A program made the translations under genes and the position numbers. The notes under the pieces were generated by a model. It made no database searches, was not told the DNA's origin, and saw only the letters and a list, made by a program, of their open reading frames with translations. DNA of 64,000 nucleotides, from NCBI RefSeq assembly GCF_026212465.1, contig NC_080058.1:9563485-9627484 (forward strand). The letters run 5' to 3'. This stretch comes from Amaranthus tricolor (taxonomy: Eukaryota > Streptophyta > Magnoliopsida > Caryophyllales > Amaranthaceae). Position 1 is the stretch's first letter, and every line of letters starts with the position of its first letter. Positions 1 to 12,500 of the stretch are shown piece after piece.

Positions 1-1
1 A

Positions 2-106
2 CATGCTCTGATGGAGTCATCACACTCAGACTTTGCCTCCCCTAGTTCAGAGCAACTTGTTGCACAGTCAACTTCACTTATGCCTCAGCATATGACAAGG
101 TTTTGA
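2..106 (+). CDS. 3' end of an unidentified protein-coding gene (partial)
   Basis: An open frame runs from the left edge for 34 codons to a TGA at 104-106. The peptide is rich in Ser, Gln and His, contains SPSSEQLV and ends in PQHMTRF. The composition resembles the disordered C-terminal tail of a plant regulatory protein more than random intergenic translation, which here is rich in Phe, Ile, Lys and Asn. A pyrimidine-rich, stop-containing stretch that could be 3' UTR follows. No domain is visible and the family is not recognised. The rest of the gene would lie left of the window. Confidence 0.3.
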   Translation, partial: HALMESSHSDFASPSSEQLVAQSTSLMPQHMTRF

Positions 107-621
107 TAGCACTCCCTCTGCCGTTTCAGCTTCAAATGGGTGTATGTTTTTTGGTAAGTATCCTGCCTTCTTTATCATAGTCGAACTTTGTAGAACTCTG
201 TTTTACACCCAGCCCTTGCCTTTGCTCTTTTAGTACAAATTATCAGAACAGAGTACAAGATAGTAAGAACAGAAAGTAATTCAGAAAGAAAGAAAGAAAA
301 AATAAAGACAATATAGATGCAGATTTTGAGCGCTGCAGCTCCTCTCACTTGTTTATAAATATTCCTTGACAACTTTATTTACATTCTATTGTTTATATAG
401 TACCCCAAGCCTAATATCCTCATAACAGAAGCATATTACAAATAGAACTTTATAACCACTTCTTAACTATCTGCCAGCTGTCAAGTCTGACTTTTCCCCC
501 TTCCCTTTCTTATTACGTCTTTGATAAGTCTTCAATATTGGCTCCTCTGTCCTGTGTGTGACAAATTCATATTAGTGAGGTTTTTAAATCTTGATACAGA
601 TCGGAACTACATAGGAAATTC
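107..621. other. Intergenic, AT-rich
   Basis: Possible 3' UTR of the leftmost exon, then AT-rich sequence with no supported gene. It borders the LTR of the retrotransposon remnant that follows. Confidence 0.4.
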
Positions 622-887
622 TACGAAAAAGATAGGAAAGAAACACGAGAAACAAAGATAGTATCGCTGATTAAACTAGCAAACCTCTATTTCATTCATG
701 AATGACTATGCCTTATTACATCATATATTAATAGTTACCAAGCCTAACAAATTGATGACAAATGGGATACTATTGGCTCATTCCATTACACAGTATTCCT
801 TTTCTAGAATTCTCTGGCATCTTTCTTATAACAGAATTCATATTAGATGCTGCTCACATGCCCACATTTTCATGCATGATAAATACA
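622..887 (-). repeat. LTR copy (downstream, 3' LTR in minus orientation)
   Basis: Aligns over most of its length with 2688-2951, including the shared ATTCCTTTTCTAGAATT and CATATTAGATGCTGCTCAC blocks, with scattered substitutions and small indels. It directly follows the HLEDKV-encoding segment on the minus strand. Confidence 0.55.
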
Positions 888-2687
888 ATATTGGCTGGTT
901 AAAGTTTCACCTTGTCCTCAAGGTGGGTTGAGTCAATGTAGACAAAAGGTGGCACAATGTGGATTGACTTTGCACCATTCTCCTTAGTGTTGGCTCAAGT
1001 AGAATGTGATTCAAGCTGGAGGAAATTAATAGCAAAATGAGGTAAATAAGATTGTATTATTTGTGTAGCAAGAAAGAGAATGGATGGTAGTGTTGAATTT
1101 GTTTGAGTTGGATTGATTAATTTAAGATGAATTACTTTTGGAAAAATGTAAAAGAATGGGCTAAGGGAACCAATAAGTACCAATTTTGACCACCAATAAG
1201 GGGAGTTTATGGATGATGAGTACCCCAAATTGACATGGGCTGATGTTTTTATTTGTTGGTTTTTTGAAATGCGCCAAAATTTTAACTTAGATGGGTTAGG
1301 TGGGTCAGGAATACTATAAATTTTACACATAACAATAAGGTTGTTGAATTCTTCTTTCCAGACATAAATAGTGGGGTCATGGCTTGCGTTATCAGTTACG
1401 TCACTGCCTCACTGATGTGGCCTTTCCAAATCGTCTCTTATTTCTATGATCTTCCACCCGGTGTGCTCTTCTTTTTTTATAGTCATAATAAGTGCTCACA
1501 ATTGAAAACTTCAATCAACTCGTTTTTCTTTCCAAACGCCTTCTGATTTTCTCATTCTCAAAATGAGTGGGCAACCAAAACAAACCCTAATTGCTCATTC
1601 ACTTTAGCAGCTTCCAGAGAATACGTTTTTCCTCTTCCATCTCTCAACAAGAACTCCACCACATACACATTTCCTAGTGTCAAGCAAGTCTTGAAAACGT
1701 CACCCCCATCAGTGCCAACTCTTTTTTTGGCACCTCTTCCAAATTTCTCTCTCTCTCTCCAAACGTTTCACCTATATTGAGAAAACACCATGTTTTACAT
1801 CTCCTCCAAGACTCATTGTTCGAGTTGATGGGCCCAAGCTCCATCCGAAGCTTGCTCTAGAGTCCTGATATATTCCTACAAGTACACACCTCCATTAATT
1901 CCAGTGACCTTGATTTTACCAAGTTCAGTTTTCTTCTTGACTTTCTTTTTCCCTTTCAATCTACCTCTTTATCTCCATTTATCTTGGTATGAGGATGGTA
2001 TGGGTTATCTTCTCCTCTATCTTGATATCATCTTCTTGGGTTCTCTTGGTGTACGTTGTAACTTGTTCCTTTTGTTCCTCTGCTTAGCTAATGTTCTTTT
2101 GTGGGGTTTGGATATTCCTTGGATATTGAGTTTTTGTTTGAATGGACAAATAGAAATTCGTGGTATGTTCTTAACAGTATATGAAAATGGGATAGATGAA
2201 TGATATTTGTGGTATGTTCATCTCAGACAAGCGAGAAGGTGGTGCAAATTGGTGGGGGAAATAGATGGGTTTTTGGATTTCAGTGGGTGAGGTTATTGTT
2301 GGTTGTGATTGGGAATTTGAAGAGTAGATTATTTGGGTTGTTTAAGGTGGTGATAAGGTTTGTATGAGTTTGGAAAGTTGGGTTTTGGTGTTGTTTGGTT
2401 GGGTTCTTTGAGGAAACTGATAGGTGAATAGAGTGATTAAGTTTTGCTGTGATGATCCCTAGGATTTGGGTTGAAACGAGGCTCTTGGATCTTCCATGGA
2501 TCCACTCCTCTAGGAGTCAAGTGGTTTTAATTGCCCTTCCATCAACAAATCTAATGATCTCATCAGAACCTCTATTTTTTATCCATCTGCTCAAATGATT
2601 GGATTGCAGTCTTAAACCCAATATGAAATTGAAAAGGAGGCAAACTCTTAGCTGCGGTGCCCATGGAATGTAAATGCTCTGATACCT

Positions 2688-2951
2688 AAAAATTAGATAG
2701 GAAAGCAAAACAAGGTATTTTAGCAGATTTCGAGTACTACCTTCTACAGATAAAACTCTATTTCATTCATAGATGATTATGCCTTATCACATCATATCTT
2801 TATATTACCAAGTGTAACACAGGGGATACTATTGGCATATTTGGCTAGACATTCCTTTTCTAGAATTTTGTGGCATCTTCTTTATTATTGAATTCATATT
2901 AGATGCTGCTCACACGCTCTCATTTTCATGCATGACAGATTCCCCTCTACA
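2688..2951 (-). repeat. LTR copy (upstream, 5' LTR in minus orientation)
   Basis: Direct-repeat partner of 622-887. On the minus strand it begins near TGTAGAGG and ends next to GGTATCAGAGC at 2676-2686. Divergence from the other copy suggests an old insertion. Confidence 0.55.
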
Positions 2952-4477
2952 TTAGCTGATTATTAACTGAAATCTTCACTAACTAGGCCTAGGGAAGTAC
3001 GTGCTCTCTATTTAGACGATATGCTTCTTTAATCTAATCAAATCTCATAAAACATTGACCAAATACGTATTTTTTTATACTCACAACTTAAATTAGTAAT
3101 TGCAATGCTACTAGCGGACTTGAATAGCTAAGAATGGCAGTTAAACACTTAGTCCTACCTTTTGATCAAACAAACCAAGTGAACCAAGCAGTTTCTAAGC
3201 ACAAATAATACCATGTGCTCATTTAGTAGTCTTTGTGCTACTAGACATAGAAAATTAAACCATGGACCAATCTAGGCCATCGCCAGCCATATAGTTTGAA
3301 CATAGGAACAAAACACTTAGTTGCAAATCGTGAAGTTGGAAAGACGACATAAGAAAGCGCGAGAGGCAAAAGGACTTGTGTGTCTCTATCATATGACTTT
3401 GATTGGCCTTTTTAATAACAATTTTCCCTCTTGTTGCCTTTTTCTCAAAATCTTTTTATAGCTTTGATGTGTGCTTACTATGCTTCTAGTTTGTATTATT
3501 TATTTCTCTCTTTATATTTCTTTTACAAATAGAAAATTTCTTTTATTTATATACATTTTTATTTTAATTACTTCTTTACTTTGTCTTTATGTTGCATTTA
3601 GAAAGTTGTTGGTTTTTATTTTATTTTAGTTTTTTTGTATATGTCATTTTTTCTTCCACACGCTTGTATTATAAAATTGCAAGTTTTATGCAGTCAAGTT
3701 TTGTGTTCGTAAGGTGCACAACTTTTTTTGAGAAATAATTAAGACAAAAGATTGGATAATTAGCTCAGTTTATACTTTAAAAGTATAATGAAACCTTTTT
3801 CATTAGTTTAGTTGTTAGAGGGTGGTTGGTTGGATGGGTCCTGAATGGGATTAGTTTAGATAAATTGGATTTCAAATATATCAGCTATAACATTATTTTA
3901 CACGATTTTAAAATATTTTTTAGCTTTATAACAACATTCCATTAGCCCAATAACATTAAAACAAAGAGGTTGTTTCTGAGTTTTAGGAAAAACTAGCATT
4001 GATATAAGGATATTTTTAGGATTTTATCATATTTAGTTGCAGCCCACCCAATTAAAAAAAACTTGCGGATGTGTCACTGCACCTTAACAATTTGTTATCC
4101 TCGTCTTTTAGACGTTCAAAATAACTTGAATTATTCTCGAGTCACATTGCAATGTTAGTGAGATGTAGATGTACTAATTGATAAGACACCACGAGAAACA
4201 TTTTTAATTGAATGTAGGAGAAAGTTAGTAAGGCACGATTTCAAACTTCTTGATAAGACACCCACAGAAAGAGTTAAAGGCTCCTACAATCACAAGCCTA
4301 CACGTCACTATGAATTAAGCAAAGGAGCTTTCTGACTTTAGCTTCTCAATTCAAGAAAACAAACTAGACAAAGGTTTAAGTAAATTGTTTGATTTTTATA
4401 AAACTTAAACTAGTTTTTCAAGCTGTTTGTTTTTGGAAATTCAAGTTGTATTATAATAAAATCATTTATTAATTATA
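2952..4477. other. Intergenic, no gene seen
   Basis: AT-rich sequence with homopolymer runs. No conserved reading frame, tRNA or clear terminal repeat was found. Confidence 0.4.
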
Positions 4478-6176
4478 GATACATAGTTTGGCTCATTTAT
4501 TATTTATAGCCGCAAAGTTCATTTTTTACGAGTTATAGCCACTATAAATTGAAAAGAGCATCTATTGTTACCATGTCACCAGAATCCAATGACCATACTT
4601 TTTATGACCATTGACTCAACTTAATTACCTTTGACCTTACCCAAGTTACCCAAACCTATGTTACCTGAAATGCGGGACGGATGACCGATCTTCAATTTGG
4701 AACGTTCGGCCCGGCGGAACACACCCAAAACAATGTGCTCGCGATTTGGTTCGTTAACATCAACGTTCCTTATTATATCTGCTCTATTCATCAATATAAG
4801 GAAAAAAAAAAATAAAACAGCCCTATCTACAATGTGAGTAGAGAACAAGGATGTGAAGAGAGGAGTGCATACATATGAAGAAGGGGAAGCAGAAAACCAT
4901 CCCTAACTTGTATCGATGCAAAGAGAAGAGAGAGAAATTAGGTCTTGTGGCTGCTAGAGTAACCGTACCTCGTACCCCGTACCCGGTCCCATGTTCCGAA
5001 CCGTATTGCATTTCACGTAACATAGACCCAAACTGCCCCTCACCTTATCTCCCTCTTCTCTTTTCATCTTTGCTTCTTTGCTGCTGTTAATACCTCATTT
5101 CCTCTTCGGTCATCAATCTATTGCTCTTAATTGATTGCTTTTCTTCAATCTGCCAGCATTTTCTTTTGAAAAAAACTTTTTAGATAAACTTACCCATTAC
5201 TTCTCCTTAATCCCATATCTTCCACTCAATTTTACTTTCTTTGTTCTATTATTAGAAAAAATTAATTTTTGACTAGTTTTGATTTTGAGTGTCAAAAGTA
5301 AAAATCAAATAAAAAAAGTGGAGACCTTTTTCTTTTTTGATTGAGATTGATATTGATATGGGCAGTGTTTAAATTGCAAATTTATTTTTGGATACTTGAG
5401 AAAATGATTGCATTTTTTGTTCAAATGCTTAAATTTAAGATGGAGATTTCCGAGAAAAAGAGCACCAGTGTGTATGATCCAAACAAACTGCATTTCAAGA
5501 GGGAACTGACCCAAATTCGAAAAGTAGCACGAGTACTGCTGATTCTGGTATCACTGCATTTGATGAGGGAACTGACCCAAATCCACTTCTTTCATCAAAG
5601 TTTCCTCCATTTTTAGCTTGAATCGATTTCTTAATTGCTCCAAAAATCCCATTTTGGAGTAAAAGAGAAAAGGAAGAACTGATTTCTGATGCACGTTGTT
5701 GCTTGCTTAATTGATTTTGTCAAGATGTTTTTTAGCGAATTATACTCTTAGTGCTTCTGCCTCACTTATGAAGTTCTAATTGTTAATTGATGAGAAGATG
5801 CTTAATAATGGTTGGATAATTTGACCAACTTCATACAAATACTATTCATTTTCTTCACAATTTCGATTTTTACCTGGGTTCATCAATAATGGTAGAGTAT
5901 GTCCATAATTCACCACCGTTACGAGAATTAAAAGCAAACCTGAAACTTGAAATGTTGAGCCACAAAAAATTAATGGTGGAAGAATGATGAAGAGAGGTGT
6001 GGGGTAGTTTGGGTAACTTGGGTAACGTCAAAGGAAATAAAGTTGAGTCAACGATCTGGCCATTGGATTCCGATGACATGGTTATGGTAGATGCACTTTT
6101 CGATTTATAACGGCTATAACTCATAAAAAATTAAGTTTACGACTATAAATATTAAGTGAGCTAACTATGTTATCGT
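4478..6176. mobile_element. Non-autonomous element with about 180-bp terminal inverted repeats
   Basis: The left arm (4478-4660) and the reverse complement of the right arm (6000-6176) align at roughly 75-80%. They share ACATAGTT near the tip, then ATTTATAGYCG, GAGTTATAGCC, CATGTCA.CGGAATCCAATG-type blocks, GTTGACTCAACTT and TTACCCAAGTTACCCAAAC. Long TIRs around a short non-coding core suggest a Mutator-like or foldback DNA transposon. No transposase is readable. The interior (4660-5990) includes a more GC-rich, exon-like stretch near 4930-5040 that could be captured host sequence. No 9-bp target duplication was recognised. Confidence 0.5.
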
Positions 6177-9100
6177 TGTTGAAAATGCTATTGTTGTTGA
6201 AATGCGCTCTGAACCGTTTGATTATGTATGAGTTATCTTTTCCCTCGTGAATCACAAAGGCAAAATTTCATTCATTTTGTATATTGTTCTCATCTCGGCT
6301 CTCCTTGTAGGTTGGAAAAATTGTGAGGTGACTGCTCTGTGCAGCTTGGCAATTCTCAGTCAATGGAAAACAGTAGGATTTGCCGTATAGGATACTGACT
6401 AACTGATCGTTGTTTCGAGACATGCAAGGAGTTATTATATATGATTAGCCTGTGCATAGTATTGTGCTAGATGCACAAGATGATGATGTGCTGAATATTG
6501 TTTCAAACATTTGTTCTTTTATTTGAGCTTTCGTATTATACTTAGTTAAATACAGTTCTGTTTTTCATTTGGGAGTGAAGGTTGAATTTTATGAACTGTA
6601 TAATATCATTTTTTTCCTCCATTATACGCCATTTTGATAGTGATTTGGTAGTTTTATCTAGCTTTAGTTTGTATACTTTTGTTCATATTTATAACTTGGA
6701 ATTTGGAACCTTTATGTGGTTCTCTTTTAATAATGTCAATTTTGTATATTTTGAAAAATTCAACCTTTACTCTCGATTTTCTTTTGAAGGAATTTTCTGT
6801 TTTTGTCAAAAGTAGCCAATTTTCTTTTAAAAAAAGAAATTAAATGTGTCATTTATGATTTGTTAACCATTTTTATAGAGAGCTATAAAATAGAAAAATA
6901 AAAAAAATAAAAAAAATAAAACCACACTCCTTACCCTCTCCACGCTTCGCCTTTCGGCCTCCACCTTGACCCCCACTAGGCCCCCACATCCCTCTTTGAG
7001 ATCGGAGAACAATTGCGAACCTGATTGTTGTTGATCCGTGTCGACACCTCAGCCTTGAATGCCTCAACCTTGGCTTTTTAAGGGTGGGTGGTGGTTAAAA
7101 TTGGATCTGGGTGGTGTTGCGATTTTAAGGATTGGTGTATTAATAATTGTCGTTGAGTTTAAGGGAGGAGGTGGGTTGCGTGTTTATTGCTCCATTTTTT
7201 GGTGTGGTCTTCAACGGTGTTAAGGAGGGAGTAGGTGAGTTCTAAGGGAGAAACCCCGAGTTGTGGGGGCAAGGGTGGGTGGTGTCGTTTGCAAGGAAGG
7301 GTGGCACTAGGGTGAGGAGGGAGGGGGTGACGCTAGGGTGTGGGGAGGGTATTTGTTTTTTTTTTTTATTCTTAAAATACTAATAAAATAAATAAAAAAT
7401 TACAACTTATCATTTAACAAATCATTTAGACATTTAAAGAAAATATAGGATAAAGGTTAGATTTAAAAAATAAAAAGGTGAAATTTTAAAAAAATAATAG
7501 GCCAAAAGTAAATTTTTAAAATAAAATTTCCTAAAACTTCAAAGTGTCGTGAAAGAAGAAACAAATGATGTCATATACTTCGTATTACCACAATAAATTC
7601 TTAACAGAGTCAGCTCTAAAGGTGGCTAAAAGAGTCATTGCTCACGGTCTAAAAATTAGTAATTACGGTAAGAAGAAAATCTAATAGTAAATGGGAATGA
7701 AATTTGGATCAATAGTAAAATGTCCAGAATCAATTTTGTCTTGATTGGATCATATATCCTTTTTTTAAATAAGACTTGAGTTCGATTCTTATTACTCCTC
7801 GCCTTAACCTTCCCTTTTACTTGCCTCTACTTACCCTTTATTCAAAAAATATGTATTCTACATGCCGCTTTTCAAGCTTAACGAAATATTTCAATATACA
7901 TAAATTAACTAAAATTATAATGAGTCATGGACTCATGGTTAAATAATATAACATGAAACTAAAAAATTGAAAAATTAAAAGTTAATTGAAATGAAAATTC
8001 TGAATACATAACATTATATTATATTTAAGTTTATTTGTAAGAGTAAGACTAGACGATCCTAGAATTCAATTCAATCGATTCCATACAACCATCTGAGCCG
8101 TTTCAACCGGTTCCTAATCGTGATAAGTTTAGCTCATGAATGTGGAGATATCAGTCAAAATGAACACCAACATGCTGACTTTCGGGGCACACACATGTCG
8201 ATGTAAATGACACATTATATCCTCAGAAGAAACCTAAACAATATTTAAAATTTACCAACAAATTAATAAATTTTTTATTTATAATGGATTAGTAGTAGAT
8301 AAAATAATTTATATTAATTTCCTTTGAAATTTTTAGAAGTTTAAATATAAAAAAAAAAATCTTCATAAATTGGAGGTCTCATTGATCGCAATCTTCTTAT
8401 ATCCTATTTAATAAGGGTATTTCTTCAGATTCGTCACCCATATCATATTTTCTTATGAGTGGGATGAATTGGGTATGGAGATGATATTATATCATTTTTT
8501 TTTATACCGAGGGAGGATAAGGGCTATTTGTAAGTTGAATCCTACACGTTTTTTACAAAAGGGTATTTGCTCTTTAAGACAAGACTCAATTCTCAATTTT
8601 GGTAGCATTTTCTAGTAATAGTAAATAGCATATTCTATTTGTTTCTTAAAATTGTTCATATTTGTCATTTTGAATTGTTACATGTGTATTTCCAAAAAAC
8701 TCTTTCAATATAAGACAAATTTTGGATATAATTAATCTTGTTTGTTTTCATTTTAATATTTTTAATAGTGCTTATGGTTCCCATATATTTTCTACTAACT
8801 TCATTTTAATATTATTATATTGCCTGTGGGCCCCATATATTTTCCACTAAGTTTAATAAAATATTTTTCTAAAAAACCTAGTGGTATCTTTTTTTTTCCA
8901 CTAACTTTATTTTAATATTTTTTAATACTTATGATCGCGGCTCTCCCATCATCAAATGATTTAATAAAATGATATATTGACCATAAAAAAAATTCTGCTT
9001 TTCGAGGATTTGAATATTTTGTATGGAACAAATTTAAGGAAGGAAAGGATTAATGGAGTGGAAAACATTTTGATTTTAGCATTTTTTTTTAGGGAAATAA

Positions 9101-9420
9101 ATATAAGTTCTTCCTCCTCCTTTTCATATTAGATGTAATATTAGAAAATATAACACTATTTATTCGTTACTTTTTATTTATGATTAATTTTTAATCTTGT
9201 TTTATTCGTCTTATTGCAAAGATTATTAATATCAAATTTTATAATTTTTATTATATGTAATTGGAGATATTAAGAATTAAATTAATATATTAAGGTGCGT
9301 AAAAAAGTAAATATTGGATATTGCATGTGTTTTAGGAAGAGGTAGGTATAAGAAAATAACGCAAATAAAAAATAAAAGCGTCAGCCGCCTTTGACAAACA
9401 TATCTCAGATTAATCTAGGA
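6177..9420. other. Intergenic, repeat debris
   Basis: No gene is supported. A G/C-rich island (about 6920-7340, with many GGTGGG runs) lies between AT-rich flanks that look partly inverted (TGATTTGTTAA near 6858; TTAACAAATCA near 7416), a possible TE with a captured core. At about 8625-9010 blocks such as CCATATATTTTCYACTAA and TTCATTTTAATATT resemble 13810-14180 and 44868-45200, marking a degenerate MITE family. Confidence 0.35.
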
Positions 9421-9430
9421 GTATATATAT
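9421..9430 (+). promoter_or_regulatory. Candidate TATA box of the PUP gene
   Basis: GTATATATAT lies 101 bp upstream of the proposed ATG. A pyrimidine-rich leader (about 9470-9525, TCTTCTTTCC-type) follows, consistent with a short plant 5' UTR. Position and composition are the only support. Confidence 0.4.
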
Positions 9431-9530
9431 TGGCTGATGCCAATGGATTGGTCTCACACAATATGCACTCCCAAGTCTCACATTCACTCCTCTTCTTTCC
9501 ATTCTCTCCCCTACTCCTCTTCTAGCCGCC

Positions 9531-12500
9531 ATGGATGCTACTGGTACTTTCTCTCCTTCTCTATTTCTCTTTTTCTATCTAAACTATTTTGCATCATTGC
9601 TGTTGTTCATTTTAGGGAGTCAAATTATGGAAATTGATAGGGCATTCTGATTGATTGAGTTCTTGTTATATGGAGTATTGAAAATAATAAATGATTTTTT
9701 TTGTTGAATGCTTCTGTAATTCATTGGATATTGAATTAAACGGATGTAAAATATCCGCAGATTATTGGCCCAATTATCCTCGATTTGTTTCCTTTATTGC
9801 AATAATTTTGCCTAAATATGAAGCTTTTTTGGGTATTGATTTTTCTATCTGGTTTCCTTGGATTATTTTTGTTATATAGAAATTTGGAAAGTAGAGCTAT
9901 TCAGAGTTTTTTGCATTCTTTGAATTTTGAATTTTGAATTTTTTTTCATGAGTTTGTCTCGAAATTCAAGCAATCTAGGATCTATTATTCTTCCCACTAA
10001 TGTATTGTATATTTAGCTTTTCTTATTAGAATGTTTCATAATTATACTTCTACTCATTTATACACGAACACTAATGGTTTGATGATGGTATGAGCACGGG
10101 GGAAGCCAGAGTTTTGAATTAGGGGTCATATAGCTCAAACACTAGCACAAAATTATAGTGAATAATGTAAGTTTTTGTTTTTGAATTGGAAAATCTTATA
10201 ACTTGGGACCGTATTGTAAAAACACTAGCAAATTAAAAAGATAAAAACAAATAAAATTGTAAGTTTTTGTTTTTGAATTGAAAAATCTTATAACTTGGGA
10301 CCGTATTGTAAAAATAATGTGGCATCGCTTCTATTGGCAGATCTAGGGGTCAAACTCAGCGAGAGTACAATCAAGAGAAAAGAGTTACACAAAAGGGGTG
10401 TAGCTCAATTGGTCATGAGTGTGAGCATAAAGGCTTTAATGCAGGGTTCGAATCTTACAAAATCTAATTTTTTTTAAGAATTATCAGTGCTCGTGCGGGC
10501 GCGGGATCCAGTTGGATCCGCCTTTGATCGCATCTCAACGGTCGCATTATAAAGGTTTTCAATATAAACAAACAATTTTCTCGCGTTGCAAAGGCATAAA
10601 AAAAACCACATTTTGGCCATATCAAGGTATATCATATGATTCAACCGATATTTAGACGTTACGATAACCGCTTCACCTCTATTACCGCATCATCGTTTCA
10701 TTTCCACGATTGCTGCCGTTACCGTATTTTTACAATATGCTTAGAACATGAAAATTTAGGAGGATGAGAAGAGATGTCAACAAGGACCATGAGAAATTTT
10801 GTGATAGAGAGATTGTTACTAAAGTAGTAGTCTTAGAAAGTATTAAAACTATAAAATTGATAATTAACTTTAAGATTCGATCTATTATCCTACTTCGGCC
10901 GCTTAATTATATTTGATGTTGTTATACTTAAGCAACCGTTATGTCATATATAATAAGGGACCAGATTAAAAATACAATGAGACGTGGTGTTGGAAGGGGG
11001 TGGATTAAAATAAGATGCAAGTTTGGACCGGGAAGCATGTCTTCCCATTCCTCCATGTGGCTTCGGCACTGGGTAGGAGTAATTTCTTGAGTGTAATGAA
11101 GCAAACAAATTCAAACTGAGTATTGTTCTGTGATCAAATAGAATCTTATAGATGAGCTAGATTCTGATATTAATATGGTCTGTTCAAGTATCTGCTGTAG
11201 TACTGGAAGTCCTAAGTTTGTACTGTAGTTGATGAGCTAGATTCTGATATTACCTTAGTCTGTGATCAAATTTGAAATATTTTTTGACTTGGATGGTTTA
11301 AGATATTCAATTCAATTAAAAATGTAGGCGTGGGTTGTGTTCTTTGTGTATAAAGGCAAAAAAGTGTTGCTTTTCATAAATTTTCTTGTAACTTGTCAAA
11401 ACGCTTTGTTTAACATTAGCCTGTATTCTAGTCTCTTGGTTGTTGATTGATGCCTCTCATTGCCCGACTGCAAGCAGTTCAATTAATGAATTCATTTATG
11501 CTGAAATTTCTCTGATTTCATCAAGTGTTTCCTTCCTATATCTATCTTGCATAATTGTTCATAAATCAAGCGAAGTAATGAAGTACAATGGATACTGGAT
11601 TTTACTGTTTGCTCAATTTGAGAATGTGGACGATGGTCTATGATTAGCTCTATTGTGTCAATTATGTGTTATTTCTTAAATGGAAGTTGTTCATATTTTT
11701 TACAGCTTATCTTTTTGTTGCCTATTTCAGTGTACTTATTCTTATATACACCTTATATTTTGAACAGATGTTGGAGATCCTATTTTTGCTAAAGACAGGG
11801 CAGAAACTACGGTCCAAGCACTTCTCAAACTAAATCGTTGGCAATGGTGGATCTTGGTGGGACTCAATATTTTCTTCGTTGTAGCTGGACAAACAGCTGC
11901 TGTACTTTTAGGACGCTTTTATTATAATGAGGGCGGAGCTAGTACATTTTTGGCAACACTTGTTCAAACCGCTGGATTTCCTATCCTCTTCATTCCACTT
12001 CTATTTATTCCTGCGTCCAATAAGTCTCCAACCCCTCCTGATTCACTTTCTAGAAAGTACATTTTCTTAATCTACATTTTTCTGGGAATAATTGTTGCTG
12101 GTGACAACTTTTTATATTCTAAAGGACTCTTATACCTCTCCGCTTCCACATATTCTCTAATTTGTGCCACCCAATTAGCCTTCAACGCTGTATTTTCGTA
12201 TTTCATCAACTCTCAAAAGTTCACCCCATTGATTCTAAATGCTGTGGTCATTTTATCATATTCTGCCGCCCTCTTAGGGGTAAACGAAAGTTCCGATGCA
12301 CCAGAAGGAGTGACTAAGTCACAATATGCTGTCGGATTCATTTGCAGCATCTCAGCTTCAGCTCTGTACTCACTGGTGCTTTCACTCATGCAGCTTACCT
12401 TTGAAAAAGCAATCAAAAAATCTACATTTTCTGTTGTTTTAGAGATGCAAATCTACACTTCAATTGTTGCAAGTATTGTTACAGTTGTAGCATTATTTGT

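Larger units (their letters stand above)
622..2951 (-). mobile_element. Internally deleted Ty3/gypsy-like LTR retrotransposon remnant
   Basis: Two direct repeats of about 265 bp (622-887 and 2688-2951) share blocks such as the AGATGCTGCTCACA region and the TTTTCATGCATGA motif. On the minus strand the upstream copy is followed by GGTATCAGAGC at 2676-2686, the primer-binding site used with initiator tRNA-Met. Just before the downstream copy the minus strand encodes HLEDKV (909-926), a peptide typical of the C-terminus of Ty3/gypsy polyproteins. Only about 1.8 kb lies between the LTRs, against 4-10 kb in complete elements, and no protease, RT or integrase core is readable. A purine-rich GTAGAGGGGAATC block also sits beside the upstream LTR, where a 5' LTR would not normally have a PPT, so the structure may be rearranged. 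Confidence 0.55.

Noticed and set aside
995..1330. 111-codon minus-strand ORF
   Set aside because: Lies inside the gypsy remnant, has no family resemblance, and its hydrophobic/Asn/Ser content is what AT-rich DNA yields by chance.
6873..7067. 64-codon minus-strand ORF rich in Arg and Gly
   Set aside because: Composition follows the G/C-rich island and the flanking AT homopolymer; no homology recognised.
10401..10454. Functional tRNA gene in the PUP intron
   Set aside because: Box A and box B are present but the acceptor and anticodon stems do not pair by eye; a SINE or tRNA relic fits better.
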